This document shows positions 34,646 to 43,163 of a DNA stretch of 64,000 bases, piece after piece. Made by a program: the position numbers and the translations under genes. Source of the stretch: Marininema halotolerans (GTDB taxonomy: Bacteria; Bacillota; Bacilli; Thermoactinomycetales; DSM-45169). The DNA lies in contig NZ_FPAA01000001.1 of assembly GCF_900116235.1 (NCBI RefSeq), forward strand, positions 1 to 64,000, read 5' to 3'. Within the stretch, counting starts at the first letter, position 1, and each line of letters starts with the position of its first letter. Below the pieces are notes generated by a model. That model made no database searches. It saw nothing but the letters and a program-made list of their open reading frames with translations, and was not told the DNA's origin.

Positions 34646-35695
34646 ATGCCCCTCTCTAACCATTATCGCATCATCGGCCTGCTCCTAACCATGGTCGCAC
34701 TCGGCATCAGTTTTATAGCGAGCCTTAAATTCGGGCTTACCCATATCAACTGGGATACTTTGATCGACGCTTGGCAGTCAAACCATCCTAACAAAGAAGA
34801 ACTGATTGTCCAAAATACCCGTATCCCTCGTGCACTCATCGCTACCTGTGTGGGAGTAAGCCTCGGAATGGCTGGTGCACTTATGCAAGGTCTAACCCGG
34901 AATCCCCTTGCTTCTCCTGGGATTTTTGGAATCAATGCAGGGGCTGCGTTGTTTGTTGTTGTAGCATCTTCGATTTTTTCAGTCCACTCCTATGTAACCT
35001 TTACTTGGATTGCCTTTCTTGGTGCTGCCATTAGTGGAGGCCTTGTCTACCTTCTCAGTTCCTTTGGGAAAGAAGGATTAACTCCCTTAAAGCTCACTCT
35101 AGCAGGGGCTGCCTTAACTGCTTTTTTTACAACCTTAACCCAAGGCATCCTCGTCTCCGATGAAGGAACACTGGATCAAATCCTTTTTTGGTTAGCTGGA
35201 TCCATAGTAGGCAGAGATCTAGATGCTCTCCTTTATCTTCTACCTTTTTTTGCTATATCCTGGATCTGCACACTATTTCTTGGTCGTGCAATGACCACCT
35301 TAACCATCGGTGAAAATGTCGCTAAAGGATTAGGGCAAAAAACCGGTTGGGTAAAGGCGATCGCTGCTTTGTGCATCATCCTTCTTGCAGGAGGGAGTGT
35401 CGCAATTGCTGGTCCGATCGGACTCGTGGGCCTTATCATCCCCCATATCGCACGATTTCTGGTTGGATCAGACTACCGATGGCTTCTCCCCTATTGCGCT
35501 TTTCTTGGAGCAACCTTTTTACTGCTTGCTGATATTGGTGGTCGCTATTTAATTATGCCAGGCGGACCTCTTACAGAGCTTTTAGTGGAAGCTGGAGCAC
35601 GAACAACTTCGGATGAAGTACCCGTAGGTGTTATCACAGCCCTCATCGGGGTCCCATTCTTCATCACGATTGCCCGAAGGAGCATCTCTGATTAA
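34646..35695 (+). CDS. iron-siderophore ABC transporter permease, FecCD family (first)
   Basis: A 349-residue permease with about ten helices and the FecCD signatures LMQGLTRNPLASPGIFGINAGA and GPIGLVGLIIPHIARFLVGSDYRWLLPYCAFLGA, the latter being the loop that contacts the ATPase. It pairs with the second permease for ferric siderophore import across the membrane. The ATG at 34646 has TAGGAGA upstream, and the gene is first in a Fur-controlled operon. The following gene begins after two bases. Confidence 0.92.
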   Translation: MPLSNHYRIIGLLLTMVALGISFIASLKFGLTHINWDTLIDAWQSNHPNKEELIVQNTRIPRALIATCVGVSLGMAGALMQGLTRNPLASPGIFGINAGAALFVVVASSIFSVHSYVTFTWIAFLGAAISGGLVYLLSSFGKEGLTPLKLTLAGAALTAFFTTLTQGILVSDEGTLDQILFWLAGSIVGRDLDALLYLLPFFAISWICTLFLGRAMTTLTIGENVAKGLGQKTGWVKAIAALCIILLAGGSVAIAGPIGLVGLIIPHIARFLVGSDYRWLLPYCAFLGATFLLLADIGGRYLIMPGGPLTELLVEAGARTTSDEVPVGVITALIGVPFFITIARRSISD

Positions 35696-35697
35696 CT

Positions 35698-36735
35698 ATG
35701 AAGAATACTCGATCACGACTCCGCAATCGTTCTTTATTTGGTCAATTTCACCCTCCAACCTTCCTCATCTTTCTAACTCTATTTTTCCTCTGTGGTGGAA
35801 TCATGATTGTGAGTGTCGGTTTAGGAGAGATGAAAATCCCACCTCTACAGGCAGGTCTAGCCCTTTTGGGGATGGGCAACCCCTCGGATGAGGTGATTAT
35901 CTATACTTTACGGCTTCCTCGACTTTTAATGGCCCTACTTGTGGGTGCTTCGTTAGCCGCCTCTGGTGCCATTCTTCAAGGGGTGATGAGAAATCCCCTC
36001 TCATCCCCTGACATCATTGGGATTACAGGAGGAGCCTCTGTTGTCACCATTTTTTTTATTGCTTTTCTCCCTCAAGTAGCTACTTCATGGCTACCCATTG
36101 CATCCTTTGTAGGAGGAAGTATAACCGCTCTTCTTATCTACAGCCTTGCATGGAAAAAAGGGGCATCTCCACTCCGCATTCTATTAATCGGAGTGGGACT
36201 CAACGCAGCAGCTAATGGACTAACCACACTCCTATTGATTCTCAGTCCACTCTACTCTGCCAATGAAGCCATGGTCTGGTTAACTGGAAGTGTCTATAGT
36301 AGCTCTTGGAATTCCGTACTAACGTTTCTTCCTTGGGCACTGTCGCTACTCGCATTGTCTTATTTTTTCAGTCGTCACCTAAACGCGCAACAAATGGGAG
36401 ATGAGATTGCGACTGGGATCGGACAATCGGTTCAATGGTATCGCCTCATCACCATTCTCGTTAGCATTGGGTTGGCAAGTTCAGCCGTTGCATTTTCCGG
36501 GCCGATTGCCTTTGTGGGTCTGATGGCACCTCATATTGCTCGTATGATTACCGGCCCGTCCTTTGGCAGATTGTTGCCTATTGCTAGCCTGATCGGCGCA
36601 CTCATCGTAATGTGTGCTGATTTAATTGCTCGCACTGCATTTAGCCCCTTGGATTTACCAGCTGGTTTATTCACGGCAGTACTAGGCGCCCCATTTCTTA
36701 TCTTTCTCCTCTACCGCAGTGGAAGCAAAACTTAA
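35698..36735 (+). CDS. iron-siderophore ABC transporter permease, FecCD family (second)
   Basis: A 345-residue permease, the partner of the preceding gene, with AILQGVMRNPLSSPDIIGITGGA and GPIAFVGLMAPHIARMITGPSFGRLLP. The pair is of the FhuB/FhuG or FeuB/FeuC plan, forming the heterodimeric pore. The start lies two bases after the preceding stop and seems translationally coupled, since the nearest GGAG is about 15 bases away. It is followed after 45 bases by the ATPase. Confidence 0.92.
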   Translation: MKNTRSRLRNRSLFGQFHPPTFLIFLTLFFLCGGIMIVSVGLGEMKIPPLQAGLALLGMGNPSDEVIIYTLRLPRLLMALLVGASLAASGAILQGVMRNPLSSPDIIGITGGASVVTIFFIAFLPQVATSWLPIASFVGGSITALLIYSLAWKKGASPLRILLIGVGLNAAANGLTTLLLILSPLYSANEAMVWLTGSVYSSSWNSVLTFLPWALSLLALSYFFSRHLNAQQMGDEIATGIGQSVQWYRLITILVSIGLASSAVAFSGPIAFVGLMAPHIARMITGPSFGRLLPIASLIGALIVMCADLIARTAFSPLDLPAGLFTAVLGAPFLIFLLYRSGSKT

Positions 36736-36780
36736 CTCCCCTCAAAAAAACCTCAAGAGGGAAAACGGGAGGGTTCGCCC

Positions 36781-37605
36781 TTGAAGCCAATTCTGACAAC
36801 TGACCAACTTACCTTATCCTATGGTGCTACACCCATCATTGCCAATTTGGATCTTGTCATCCCCAAGGGAAAAATTACAACTCTTGTAGGAGCGAACGGA
36901 TGTGGTAAATCCACTTTATTACGTGCACTTGCTCGCCTTCTTAAACCACGAAGTGGGGCGGTCCTTTTAAACGGAAAGGATATTGCAAAACAATCCACTC
37001 GTAAAACTGCTCACCAAATGGCTATTTTACCCCAGGGTCCAGTTGCTCCAGAAGGTCTCACGGTCTACCAATTGACGAAACAAGGGCGTTACCCCTATCA
37101 AACTTGGCTTTCCCAGTGGTCTGTAGAGGATGAAAAGCAAGTGGAGTGGGCACTTCAAATGACTGGAATGCTTCCCTTTAAGGATCGCCCTGTCGACTCA
37201 TTATCCGGTGGTCAGCGTCAACGAGCATGGATTGCTATGACATTGGCTCAGGATACGGATACCTTGCTCCTCGATGAACCAACTACATACCTGGATCTAA
37301 CCCATCAAATCGAAGTACTCGACCTTCTTTATGATCTCAATGAACAAGAAGGACGTACCATTGTTATGGTTTTACACGATCTTAATCTGGCGTCACGTTA
37401 TGCCCATGAAATTATCGCAATAAAGAAGGGGCAAATCTATAACCAGGGATGCCCAGAGGATATTGTTAATGAACAGCTGGTTCAAGATGTATTTCATCTC
37501 GATTGCAAAGTGATCCCAGATCCCTTATTTGGTACACCCATGTGTATCCCTCACGGAAAAGGTCGTCATATTCAACGGCAGTCGTTCGCGGCGATAGGAG
37601 GATGA
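36781..37605 (+). CDS. iron-siderophore ABC transporter ATPase
   Basis: A 274-residue ATPase of the FepC/FhuC type. Walker [11 protein letters not shown]-loop ILPQGP, signature [17 protein letters not shown], Walker [16 protein letters not shown] and the switch His ([16 protein letters not shown]) are intact. It energises import by the two FecCD permeases. Starts with TTG behind GGGAGGG. The operon has no substrate-binding lipoprotein in this window, so the importer must use one encoded elsewhere. Confidence 0.93.
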   Translation: MKPILTTDQLTLSYGATPIIANLDLVIPKGKITTLVGANGCGKSTLLRALARLLKPRSGAVLLNGKDIAKQSTRKTAHQMAILPQGPVAPEGLTVYQLTKQGRYPYQTWLSQWSVEDEKQVEWALQMTGMLPFKDRPVDSLSGGQRQRAWIAMTLAQDTDTLLLDEPTTYLDLTHQIEVLDLLYDLNEQEGRTIVMVLHDLNLASRYAHEIIAIKKGQIYNQGCPEDIVNEQLVQDVFHLDCKVIPDPLFGTPMCIPHGKGRHIQRQSFAAIGG

Positions 37606-37609
37606 GGAC

Positions 37610-38395
37610 ATGATTTATACAAAGAAAGAGACTCCCACTCAAAAAGCCATGAGCTCACAAAGAAACCTACATCCACTTCAGTCAACAGAATCATCGTTGA
37701 TGATGGATGCACGTGAACTGTTAGATTTGAATCGTCTCAATAACCTGCTTCACATTTGGTCACACCAAATTGGGACAACAGAGCACCCTGTAGCGGCTTC
37801 CATGTTCGCCAAACGGTATGCCTCCCAAATCATTCATCAGGCATTGTACCAACTCTCTATTTTAAATACCTCTGTGGACTGGTCTCTTGATAACATCCGC
37901 CTCCATTTTCGTGCTGGTTGGGAAGTAGCGGTCACTCCTATCAATCATCAACAATACCCTCCCCTGAACCAAAGACGAGAAGAATGGCGGGCCTCTTTTC
38001 TTCAACAACTATTCGTCAACAACTTGGTCCCTGTATTTAAGAGCCTAGCAGTACACATTCCCGCTTCAATCATTTGGGAAAGTGCCAAAGGATATCTTTA
38101 TTACTACTACCGTGTGTGGATGAATGAAAATGCAGATTCCATCGATCACGAAAGAATTTCCGAGGATTTCAATGCCATCACATCATCGACCTATCTTTTT
38201 GATGATGAACTATCTACCAACCCATTTTATGGTGGTTTTCGTACAATTCCCCACCCCACTCAAGAGGGCGAATTGCTACCTGTCCGTCAAACTTGCTGTC
38301 TGTATCATCGCATACCTGGCACCAATCCTTGTTCTACCTGCCCCCGTTTACAAAAACCGAATTGCGAAAGTGGCAAGTCTCTTCTCGAATCGTAA
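37610..38395 (+). CDS. FhuF-like siderophore-iron reductase
   Basis: A 261-residue protein that ends with the (2Fe-2S) binding pattern of FhuF: Cys229-Cys230, ten residues, Cys241, two residues, Cys244. The N-terminal 200 residues show the FhuF-like stretch HPVAASMFAKRYASQIIHQALYQLS. FhuF reduces ferric hydroxamate siderophores in the cytosol to release iron. It follows the ATPase by four bases with AGGAGGATGAGG as ribosome site, so uptake and release are co-expressed. An extra Cys lies near the end. Confidence 0.88.
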   Translation: MIYTKKETPTQKAMSSQRNLHPLQSTESSLMMDARELLDLNRLNNLLHIWSHQIGTTEHPVAASMFAKRYASQIIHQALYQLSILNTSVDWSLDNIRLHFRAGWEVAVTPINHQQYPPLNQRREEWRASFLQQLFVNNLVPVFKSLAVHIPASIIWESAKGYLYYYYRVWMNENADSIDHERISEDFNAITSSTYLFDDELSTNPFYGGFRTIPHPTQEGELLPVRQTCCLYHRIPGTNPCSTCPRLQKPNCESGKSLLES

Positions 38396-38412
38396 GACTC
38401 TTCCATCTAACC

Positions 38413-38462
38413 AAAAGCAGACTCAGTGATCTCCTTGATAGAGGATCCCTGAGTCTGCTTTT
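38413..38462. terminator. bidirectional terminator between fhuF-like gene and the DUF6230 operon
   Basis: Arms AAAAGCAGACTCAG and CTGAGTCTGCTTTT (14 pairs) enclose a smaller GATC-based hairpin, with A and T runs on both sides. The flanking genes are convergent. Confidence 0.85.
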
Positions 38463-38483
38463 ATGTTCCTACCTATTTCCCAA

Positions 38484-39560
38484 TCACTTCAGCCATTCGG
38501 CTAATTCGCGTACTGCCTTTTCGGCATCGGTGCCCTCAGCTGTAACAGTTACTTCCGTACCTTTAAACCGTTTCATTAAGGTTACTTTTGACCACTTCTT
38601 CGCATTGTAATCCTTATCTCCACGTTTTAAGGTGACCGAAGCATCGTATTTTTTAGCTTTATTCACGATTTCTAACGCTGTAAAATACCGCCGTAATTTT
38701 ACCTTCTCCTTCAATGGATCGACTTGATCCGATGGAGTGCCTGGATCACTTGGGGTACCTGGATCCGTCGGAGCACCTGGATCTGTCGGTACACCTGGAT
38801 CACTTGGCATTTCAGGATCATCCGGAGTATTGGGGTCTGACGGTGTACCAGGATCCTCACTTGGATCGCCGGAATCAGGAGTGTCTCCTCCTTTAGAGTC
38901 ATCCGGCTTTGAGCCGTCTTTATCTCCTGGTTCCTCGCCATCATCCTTCTTATCCCCAGATTTACCCGGTTGAAGCATCTGATTTACCTTGTCTTCTCCA
39001 TCTTTTTGACCAAAAGAGGGCAGTTTACGTAAGTCGATCAAAATTCCACCTTTCGGTGGATCGATCGATACGGATTTCCCAGCTTCCAGATCGAGATTAG
39101 GCATTTGTGCAGCTGCTGCATCCATGTTTTCAACACGCATGTAGACATCGTGCAGAACAATATTTGGCATTAGATTACCCAGCTTCAAAGGTCGATCAAA
39201 GCGAATGAGGTCCTTCGGGTCGATTTTGAAGCCAACAGCACTTGCGCTGACTGACAGCCCTTGAATGGAAACAGGTCCTGGATCCTCGATCCCTAACGTC
39301 CAGTTGCCCCCATTTCCCGTACTGTAGAGTGCCCCCATTTTCATCCCTGAGATCTTCGCTTGTTTGATCGACAATTTCATAACCAAGCCATGATTTCCCT
39401 TACCGATTCCCATCAATAATCCCTTGGACTCGATACGGTCTGCACGGATGACTAAGGCTTCAGAAGGCGCTTTTGGCGCCCCCCAAACGGGCATTGCCGG
39501 GAGCATCACAAGGGACAGAATCAGGCTCCATCCAATGATGATGGCAATCGTTTTTTTCAT
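38484..39560 (-). CDS. exported protein with DUF6230-like head, Pro/Asp repeat linker and HPr-like tail
   Basis: A 358-residue protein (ATG 39560 behind AAGGGGGAG). Signal peptide at 1-28. A beta-rich head of about 140 residues ([21 protein letters not shown]) resembles the DUF6230 protein upstream. A linker at about 205-285 is built of six-residue Pro-Ser/Thr-Asp-Pro units. The last 70 residues ([37 protein letters not shown]) align without gaps to the HPr phosphocarrier, but the His15 and Ser46 positions are Arg and Lys. It is probably cell-surface; function unknown. Third gene of the operon. Confidence 0.7.
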   Translation of the reverse strand: MKKTIAIIIGWSLILSLVMLPAMPVWGAPKAPSEALVIRADRIESKGLLMGIGKGNHGLVMKLSIKQAKISGMKMGALYSTGNGGNWTLGIEDPGPVSIQGLSVSASAVGFKIDPKDLIRFDRPLKLGNLMPNIVLHDVYMRVENMDAAAAQMPNLDLEAGKSVSIDPPKGGILIDLRKLPSFGQKDGEDKVNQMLQPGKSGDKKDDGEEPGDKDGSKPDDSKGGDTPDSGDPSEDPGTPSDPNTPDDPEMPSDPGVPTDPGAPTDPGTPSDPGTPSDQVDPLKEKVKLRRYFTALEIVNKAKKYDASVTLKRGDKDYNAKKWSKVTLMKRFKGTEVTVTAEGTDAEKAVRELAEWLK

Positions 39561-39618
39561 GGATACTCCCCCTTTCTGCATCCAGTGACGTTTACTTCAG
39601 CCGTCCATCGGGAACAAC

Positions 39619-40032
39619 CTAAGAAATAGCTGCGACTACTTCCTCACCTGAATCGTTACTTAGTTCCTTCTTCCCAATTTCAGGTTTTGCGTCCCAGGCA
39701 ATGCAAAGGCTTCCACCAATTATTCCAAGTACCATTCCAATCAACAATCCGCCTAATGCACCGATCAAAGAGAGAATCGAAAGGACAATCCCAAAGACTC
39801 CAAGTAGGCGAACATAGCGAGGCATTACCCAACCAATTACTCCGCAGGAGAGGAGAAGACCCCCGAAGAGAATGCCCGTGAACGCGAAGTTTCCTGGCAC
39901 AAAGGTTAACCAGTATAATTGAATGGGTACATATAATGTTAAAAGGCCAGCAAACATTAGCAAAATCAAACCGGCTCTTGGTCGAATCGACTCTTTCCTC
40001 GCCCGGCGCGTTCCCGTTTTCCTCTCTTCCAT
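39619..40032 (-). CDS. DUF6114 membrane protein
   Basis: A 137-residue protein with a basic cytosolic N-terminus (RRARKESIRPRAG), four hydrophobic helices, and a C-terminal hallmark GGLLIGMVLGIIGGSLCIAW that matches the (G)GFFIGM-LG-VGGAL-F-W pattern of Streptomyces DUF6114 proteins. It lies between the DUF6230 and HPr-tail genes, the same pairing as in actinobacteria. Its function is not known. AAGGAGGATG supports the ATG. The pairing rather than the sequence alone makes the assignment firm. Confidence 0.75.
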   Translation of the reverse strand: MEERKTGTRRARKESIRPRAGLILLMFAGLLTLYVPIQLYWLTFVPGNFAFTGILFGGLLLSCGVIGWVMPRYVRLLGVFGIVLSILSLIGALGGLLIGMVLGIIGGSLCIAWDAKPEIGKKELSNDSGEEVVAAIS

Positions 40033-40049
40033 CAGTCATCCTCCTTCGC

Positions 40050-40592
40050 TTAGTTTAATTTCTGAAACTCCAACTTCATTCCAGGGATCGAAATCGTGTT
40101 ATTGAAGAGGTAGTGCCCTCTCAACTTCGCATTGGTCAGTACAAGATGATCTGCAGACATATCAAAGGTTTTCAGCAAATCGGATGAATAATTTTCTTTC
40201 GTTGTGAACTTTTTGAAAGAATGGTTCCCCTCAACTTTGGAGGCATCCATCACCATACCGGTTGATTTTGCAACACCAGAGCTGGTGACGAGTACTCGGA
40301 TCGTCCCCATGTTTGGAACATCAAAGTCTTTGTACAATTTCATGCCAGTAATCTCTGCATCCATCTGCAAAGCCGCTTGAGGTGTTACTTTCTTTGTACT
40401 GGTCGGTCCAAATTTCGGCAATAATTTGAAGTTTGTTGCAACAATCTTATCGGCTTCTACCATGAAGCCCCCTACACCAGCAATGGGCACTGCAGCAGCG
40501 ACACCACCAGCAAAAAGACCGGTAACAATTAATGCCAATACAGTAAGTGATGTCGTAAAGCTAATCCAGAAAAATTTACCACGATACTTCAT
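40050..40592 (-). CDS. DUF6230 exported protein
   Basis: A 180-residue protein. One N-terminal helix (SFTTSLTVLALIVTGLFAGGVAAA) is a signal or anchor, followed by a beta-rich domain: GFMVEADKIVATNF, ALQMDAEITGMKLYKDFDVP, MVMDASKVEGN, FDMSADHLVLTNAKLRGHYLFNNTISIPGMKL. The spacing of these blocks follows the Streptomyces DUF6230 family (often labelled cholesterol esterase without evidence). Cell-surface location is inferred; function unknown. ATG 40592 has GGGGGG upstream. A CcpA-type cre box lies about 20 bases before the start. Confidence 0.75.
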   Translation of the reverse strand: MKYRGKFFWISFTTSLTVLALIVTGLFAGGVAAAVPIAGVGGFMVEADKIVATNFKLLPKFGPTSTKKVTPQAALQMDAEITGMKLYKDFDVPNMGTIRVLVTSSGVAKSTGMVMDASKVEGNHSFKKFTTKENYSSDLLKTFDMSADHLVLTNAKLRGHYLFNNTISIPGMKLEFQKLN

Positions 40593-40613
40593 CGAATAAC
40601 CCCCCGTCGTTAA

Positions 40614-40628
40614 ATGCAAGCGCTTACA
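40614..40628 (-). promoter_or_regulatory. cre box (CcpA site) upstream of the DUF6230 operon
   Basis: ATGCAAGCGCTTACA matches every fixed position of the cre consensus WTGNAANCGNWNNCW. It lies between a TATAAC-like -10 near 40642-40647 (minus strand) and the ribosome site, a position typical for repression by CcpA with HPr-Ser-P. This suggests carbon-source control of the surface-protein operon. Confidence 0.65.
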
Positions 40629-40827
40629 TGAATGCCGTGGTGTTATAGAATGAACCTATTCCACCGACATAAAGAAATTATAGCCTCATCCTAGGAGCAC
40701 ACCAACCCTAAGAATACAGGTACTTCCCCCCCTTTAATGGGGGGATTTTTCTTCATGCTCTTGTGAAATGGTATATACTATAAAGAATAACGCAATCAAC
40801 CACTGGACACAAAAAGGAGCTATCCTT

Positions 40828-42027
40828 ATGCAACCCGCTGTATATTTTGATATCCCGATGCTTCCGCGGAAGGAAATACAGACAATTATTGATACGATCT
40901 CACAGGGATACTCCGATATTTTAATCCATTGGAATATTAAATTATCGACCATCACATTAGATGACAAGCAGAGAAAGTCTCTTAACGATATTTTTTTAAG
41001 GCTCATTCATAATTTACGTCTTTTTCCGAATCAATCCAAGGAATACCATGATAAATTTTTACGGTTGGTCAAAAAGAGTCAACCCACTCTCCATCCGTCT
41101 TTAATCTCCTTTACGCTGGGCATCTTTGAAGAAATTCTCATCGGATTATTCCCACGAACTTCCACCGGGGATTGGATCGGCTTTCGCTGGATTCATTCCC
41201 TAGTATTCTCGCTATTAATCTCCTATTCGAATTCATCAATAACCACTGAGGATCGTTCACCTGATGTGACAAAGGAGTCCGCTTCCTTCACCACAACTGA
41301 GATCACTCCTTCAGATTCTTTTATGGATAAAATTGTTCAATTTGATACGCTACTTTTAGGCGCCCATTCCTTAGAAGATGTCATGCGCTTAACCGTTCAT
41401 CGTATCGTTGAGGCGATTGGTTACAAGCGTAGCGCACTTTTCTGGTATTCCCCCATTACCCGAACCGTAGAAGGTACTCATGCTTATCACGTCGATATCA
41501 CGGATTTACGTCGTATACGCTCCTTTGAAGCCAACATCCCAGGAATGACCTGGATGATTCGACAAAATCGTCCTCTCTATATCCAAGATGCTTGTCTCTA
41601 CATTCCGGATCATTTTATTAAGCATTTCCATCTGCAATCGTTGTTGGTAGCCACCCTGCAAGTCGATCAACATCAACCGGTTGGTTTTCTACTCATTGAT
41701 CAGGGTGGAAAACCCTTTGCTCCCTCTACGGAAGAGTTGAATCTACTTGAAAAGTTGACATCACGCGTTTCCGTTGCCCTACGACCTAAGCTCTACGAAT
41801 ATCCTACTCTCTCTGCTCATCCCCCGGCTTCACCTGTCCTCACCCACAGGGAACAAGAAATTTTGCAGATGATTGCCTATGGCTACTCTACACGTCATAT
41901 TGGGGAAACCTTGCATATCAGTGAGCATACTGTCGCAGAACATGCTCAAGGAATATTAAAGAAGCTTAATTCAAAAAACCGCTCAGAAGCGGTTGCAAAA
42001 GGGCTACGCTTGGGTTTGATTCACTAG
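40828..42027 (+). CDS. GAF-LuxR family transcriptional regulator
   Basis: A 399-residue protein. The C-terminal LuxR/GerE helix-turn-helix reads LTHREQEILQMIAYGYSTRHIGETLHISEHTVAEH. A GAF-like sensor region is at about 180-330 (LLLGAHSLEDVMRLTVHRIVEAIGYKRSALFWYS...), and the N-terminal 150 residues are of unknown fold. ATG 40828 follows AAGGAGC, which decides against the frame's first ATG at 40768. It is divergent from the DUF6230 operon and could regulate it. No response-regulator domain is visible, so the signal is probably a ligand bound by GAF. Confidence 0.8.
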   Translation: MQPAVYFDIPMLPRKEIQTIIDTISQGYSDILIHWNIKLSTITLDDKQRKSLNDIFLRLIHNLRLFPNQSKEYHDKFLRLVKKSQPTLHPSLISFTLGIFEEILIGLFPRTSTGDWIGFRWIHSLVFSLLISYSNSSITTEDRSPDVTKESASFTTTEITPSDSFMDKIVQFDTLLLGAHSLEDVMRLTVHRIVEAIGYKRSALFWYSPITRTVEGTHAYHVDITDLRRIRSFEANIPGMTWMIRQNRPLYIQDACLYIPDHFIKHFHLQSLLVATLQVDQHQPVGFLLIDQGGKPFAPSTEELNLLEKLTSRVSVALRPKLYEYPTLSAHPPASPVLTHREQEILQMIAYGYSTRHIGETLHISEHTVAEHAQGILKKLNSKNRSEAVAKGLRLGLIH

Positions 42028-42134
42028 CAAATGGAGGCGCTATGATCCTATTAGGATTAAATCTTATAAAATCGGGTATCATTAATACTAGAGTTACAGG
42101 TAAGAGATACCATAAGGTCGGACATGGTTATTGG

Positions 42135-42163
42135 TTGACGCCTGAAATCAGGGCTTTTATAAT
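42135..42163 (+). promoter_or_regulatory. sigma-A promoter for the IDEAL-domain gene
   Basis: TTGACG 42135-42140 and TATAAT 42158-42163 with an exact 17-base spacer, about 110 bases before the ATG. The upstream stretch 42028-42134 has no gene. Confidence 0.8.
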
Positions 42164-42274
42164 AGTTAAAACGCGGATGGTATCATTCATCCTTATCAAC
42201 ATACCACTTAAATGAAACAAAAAAAGTTCCAGTTGTCCGCCCGACACACCTCAATAAGGAAGGCGGTGCGTACC

Positions 42275-42616
42275 ATGGAAAAGCTATTAAATCCTTCACT
42301 GAATACCGGGGACTGGGTTCAAGGTAAAACGGAGAACGATGAGTTGTTTCAAGGATACGTGGAAAGCATCGACACCGAAAGAGGAGTCACCCACGTACGT
42401 GTCATACAATCCGACAATACTGAGGTCCTCGGGAAGTTGTTTAGTAGTCCCTTGGATCGAATTCGACGCCTGAATCAAGGAACACTCGATCAAGAAGGTT
42501 ATCTCATGAATTTAATTGACTTAGCTCTTGCAACACGTGATAAGGAATGGTTTATTGAACTTACTGGTATGCTTCATCAGTTAGATCTAGATACTAAAGC
42601 GACTAACGCCGCTTAA
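42275..42616 (+). CDS. IDEAL-domain protein
   Basis: A 113-residue soluble protein. The first half (TGDWVQGKTENDELFQGYVESIDTERG) looks like a small beta-barrel motif. The C-terminal YLMNLIDLALATRDKEWFIELTGML matches the IDEAL domain, a short helical motif found in Bacillus proteins such as the ComK-regulating and YpiB-type families. ATG 42275 with GGAAGG is preferred over the frame start at 42212. Function here unknown. It is upstream of an Rrf2 regulator but transcribed from its own promoter. Confidence 0.7.
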   Translation: MEKLLNPSLNTGDWVQGKTENDELFQGYVESIDTERGVTHVRVIQSDNTEVLGKLFSSPLDRIRRLNQGTLDQEGYLMNLIDLALATRDKEWFIELTGMLHQLDLDTKATNAA

Positions 42617-42697
42617 TTATACGGATTCTTTTTGGGATAGGGAGTGTTCCCTTCCCTTTTTGTTGTGACGGACTCATCAGAGAAGGAGGTGGCCGTA

Positions 42698-43135
42698 ATG
42701 AATAGCGATTTTAGTCTTGTCATTCATAGCCTTGGTTTATTTGCCCTTGAACCTGAGAAAAAAAGAACAAGTGATGAACTTGCAGTGAGTACGGGTGTTC
42801 ACCCCGTACGGATGCGACGGAGCCTTAGCCTTTTGAAAAAGAATGGATATATCCGCTCCAAGGAAGGAGCTGGTGGGGGATTTACTCTCTCTTGCAATCC
42901 CGACGAAATTACACTGGACCGTCTTTATTACCTTACCTGTCCAAGTACCTTACATCCAAAAACCACCCAAACCAATTGTCAATGTCCAGTCGGCTCAACA
43001 TTGCCCACTGTTTTAGCTGAAATATTATCCGATGGAGAACAAGTACTCACTGACTACCTTCGCCAATGGTCCGTTAGTGATGTTGTAAATCTTCTCCAAC
43101 AAAGACGTGAAGAAGCCTCTATACAAAAGAGCTGA
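42698..43135 (+). CDS. Rrf2-family transcriptional regulator
   Basis: A 145-residue Rrf2 protein: the winged helix-turn-helix begins MNSDFSLVIHSLGLFAL and includes VSTGVHPVRMRRSLSLLKKNGYIRSKEGAGGGFTLSC. A Cys-rich stretch follows (YYLTCPST, TNCQCPVG), similar to thiol-sensing YwnA-like members rather than the three-Cys Fe-S sensors. The possible signal is oxidative or electrophile stress. ATG 42698 follows AGGAGGTGGC. Its target is not evident from the neighbours. The stop codon lies inside the terminator stem. Confidence 0.8.
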   Translation: MNSDFSLVIHSLGLFALEPEKKRTSDELAVSTGVHPVRMRRSLSLLKKNGYIRSKEGAGGGFTLSCNPDEITLDRLYYLTCPSTLHPKTTQTNCQCPVGSTLPTVLAEILSDGEQVLTDYLRQWSVSDVVNLLQQRREEASIQKS

Positions 43136-43163
43136 CTCCAATCTAACGGGGTCAGCTCTTTTG
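43124..43163. terminator. bidirectional terminator between rrf2 and the acyltransferase
   Basis: Arms CAAAAGAGCTGAC and GTCAGCTCTTTTG, 13 perfect pairs, serve the convergent genes. The Rrf2 stop codon TGA (43133-43135) is inside the left arm. Confidence 0.85.

Noticed and set aside
38711-38973. Open frames on both strands in the Pro/Asp repeat region
   Set aside because: They arise from the repeated codons of the linker and have no starts with ribosome sites.
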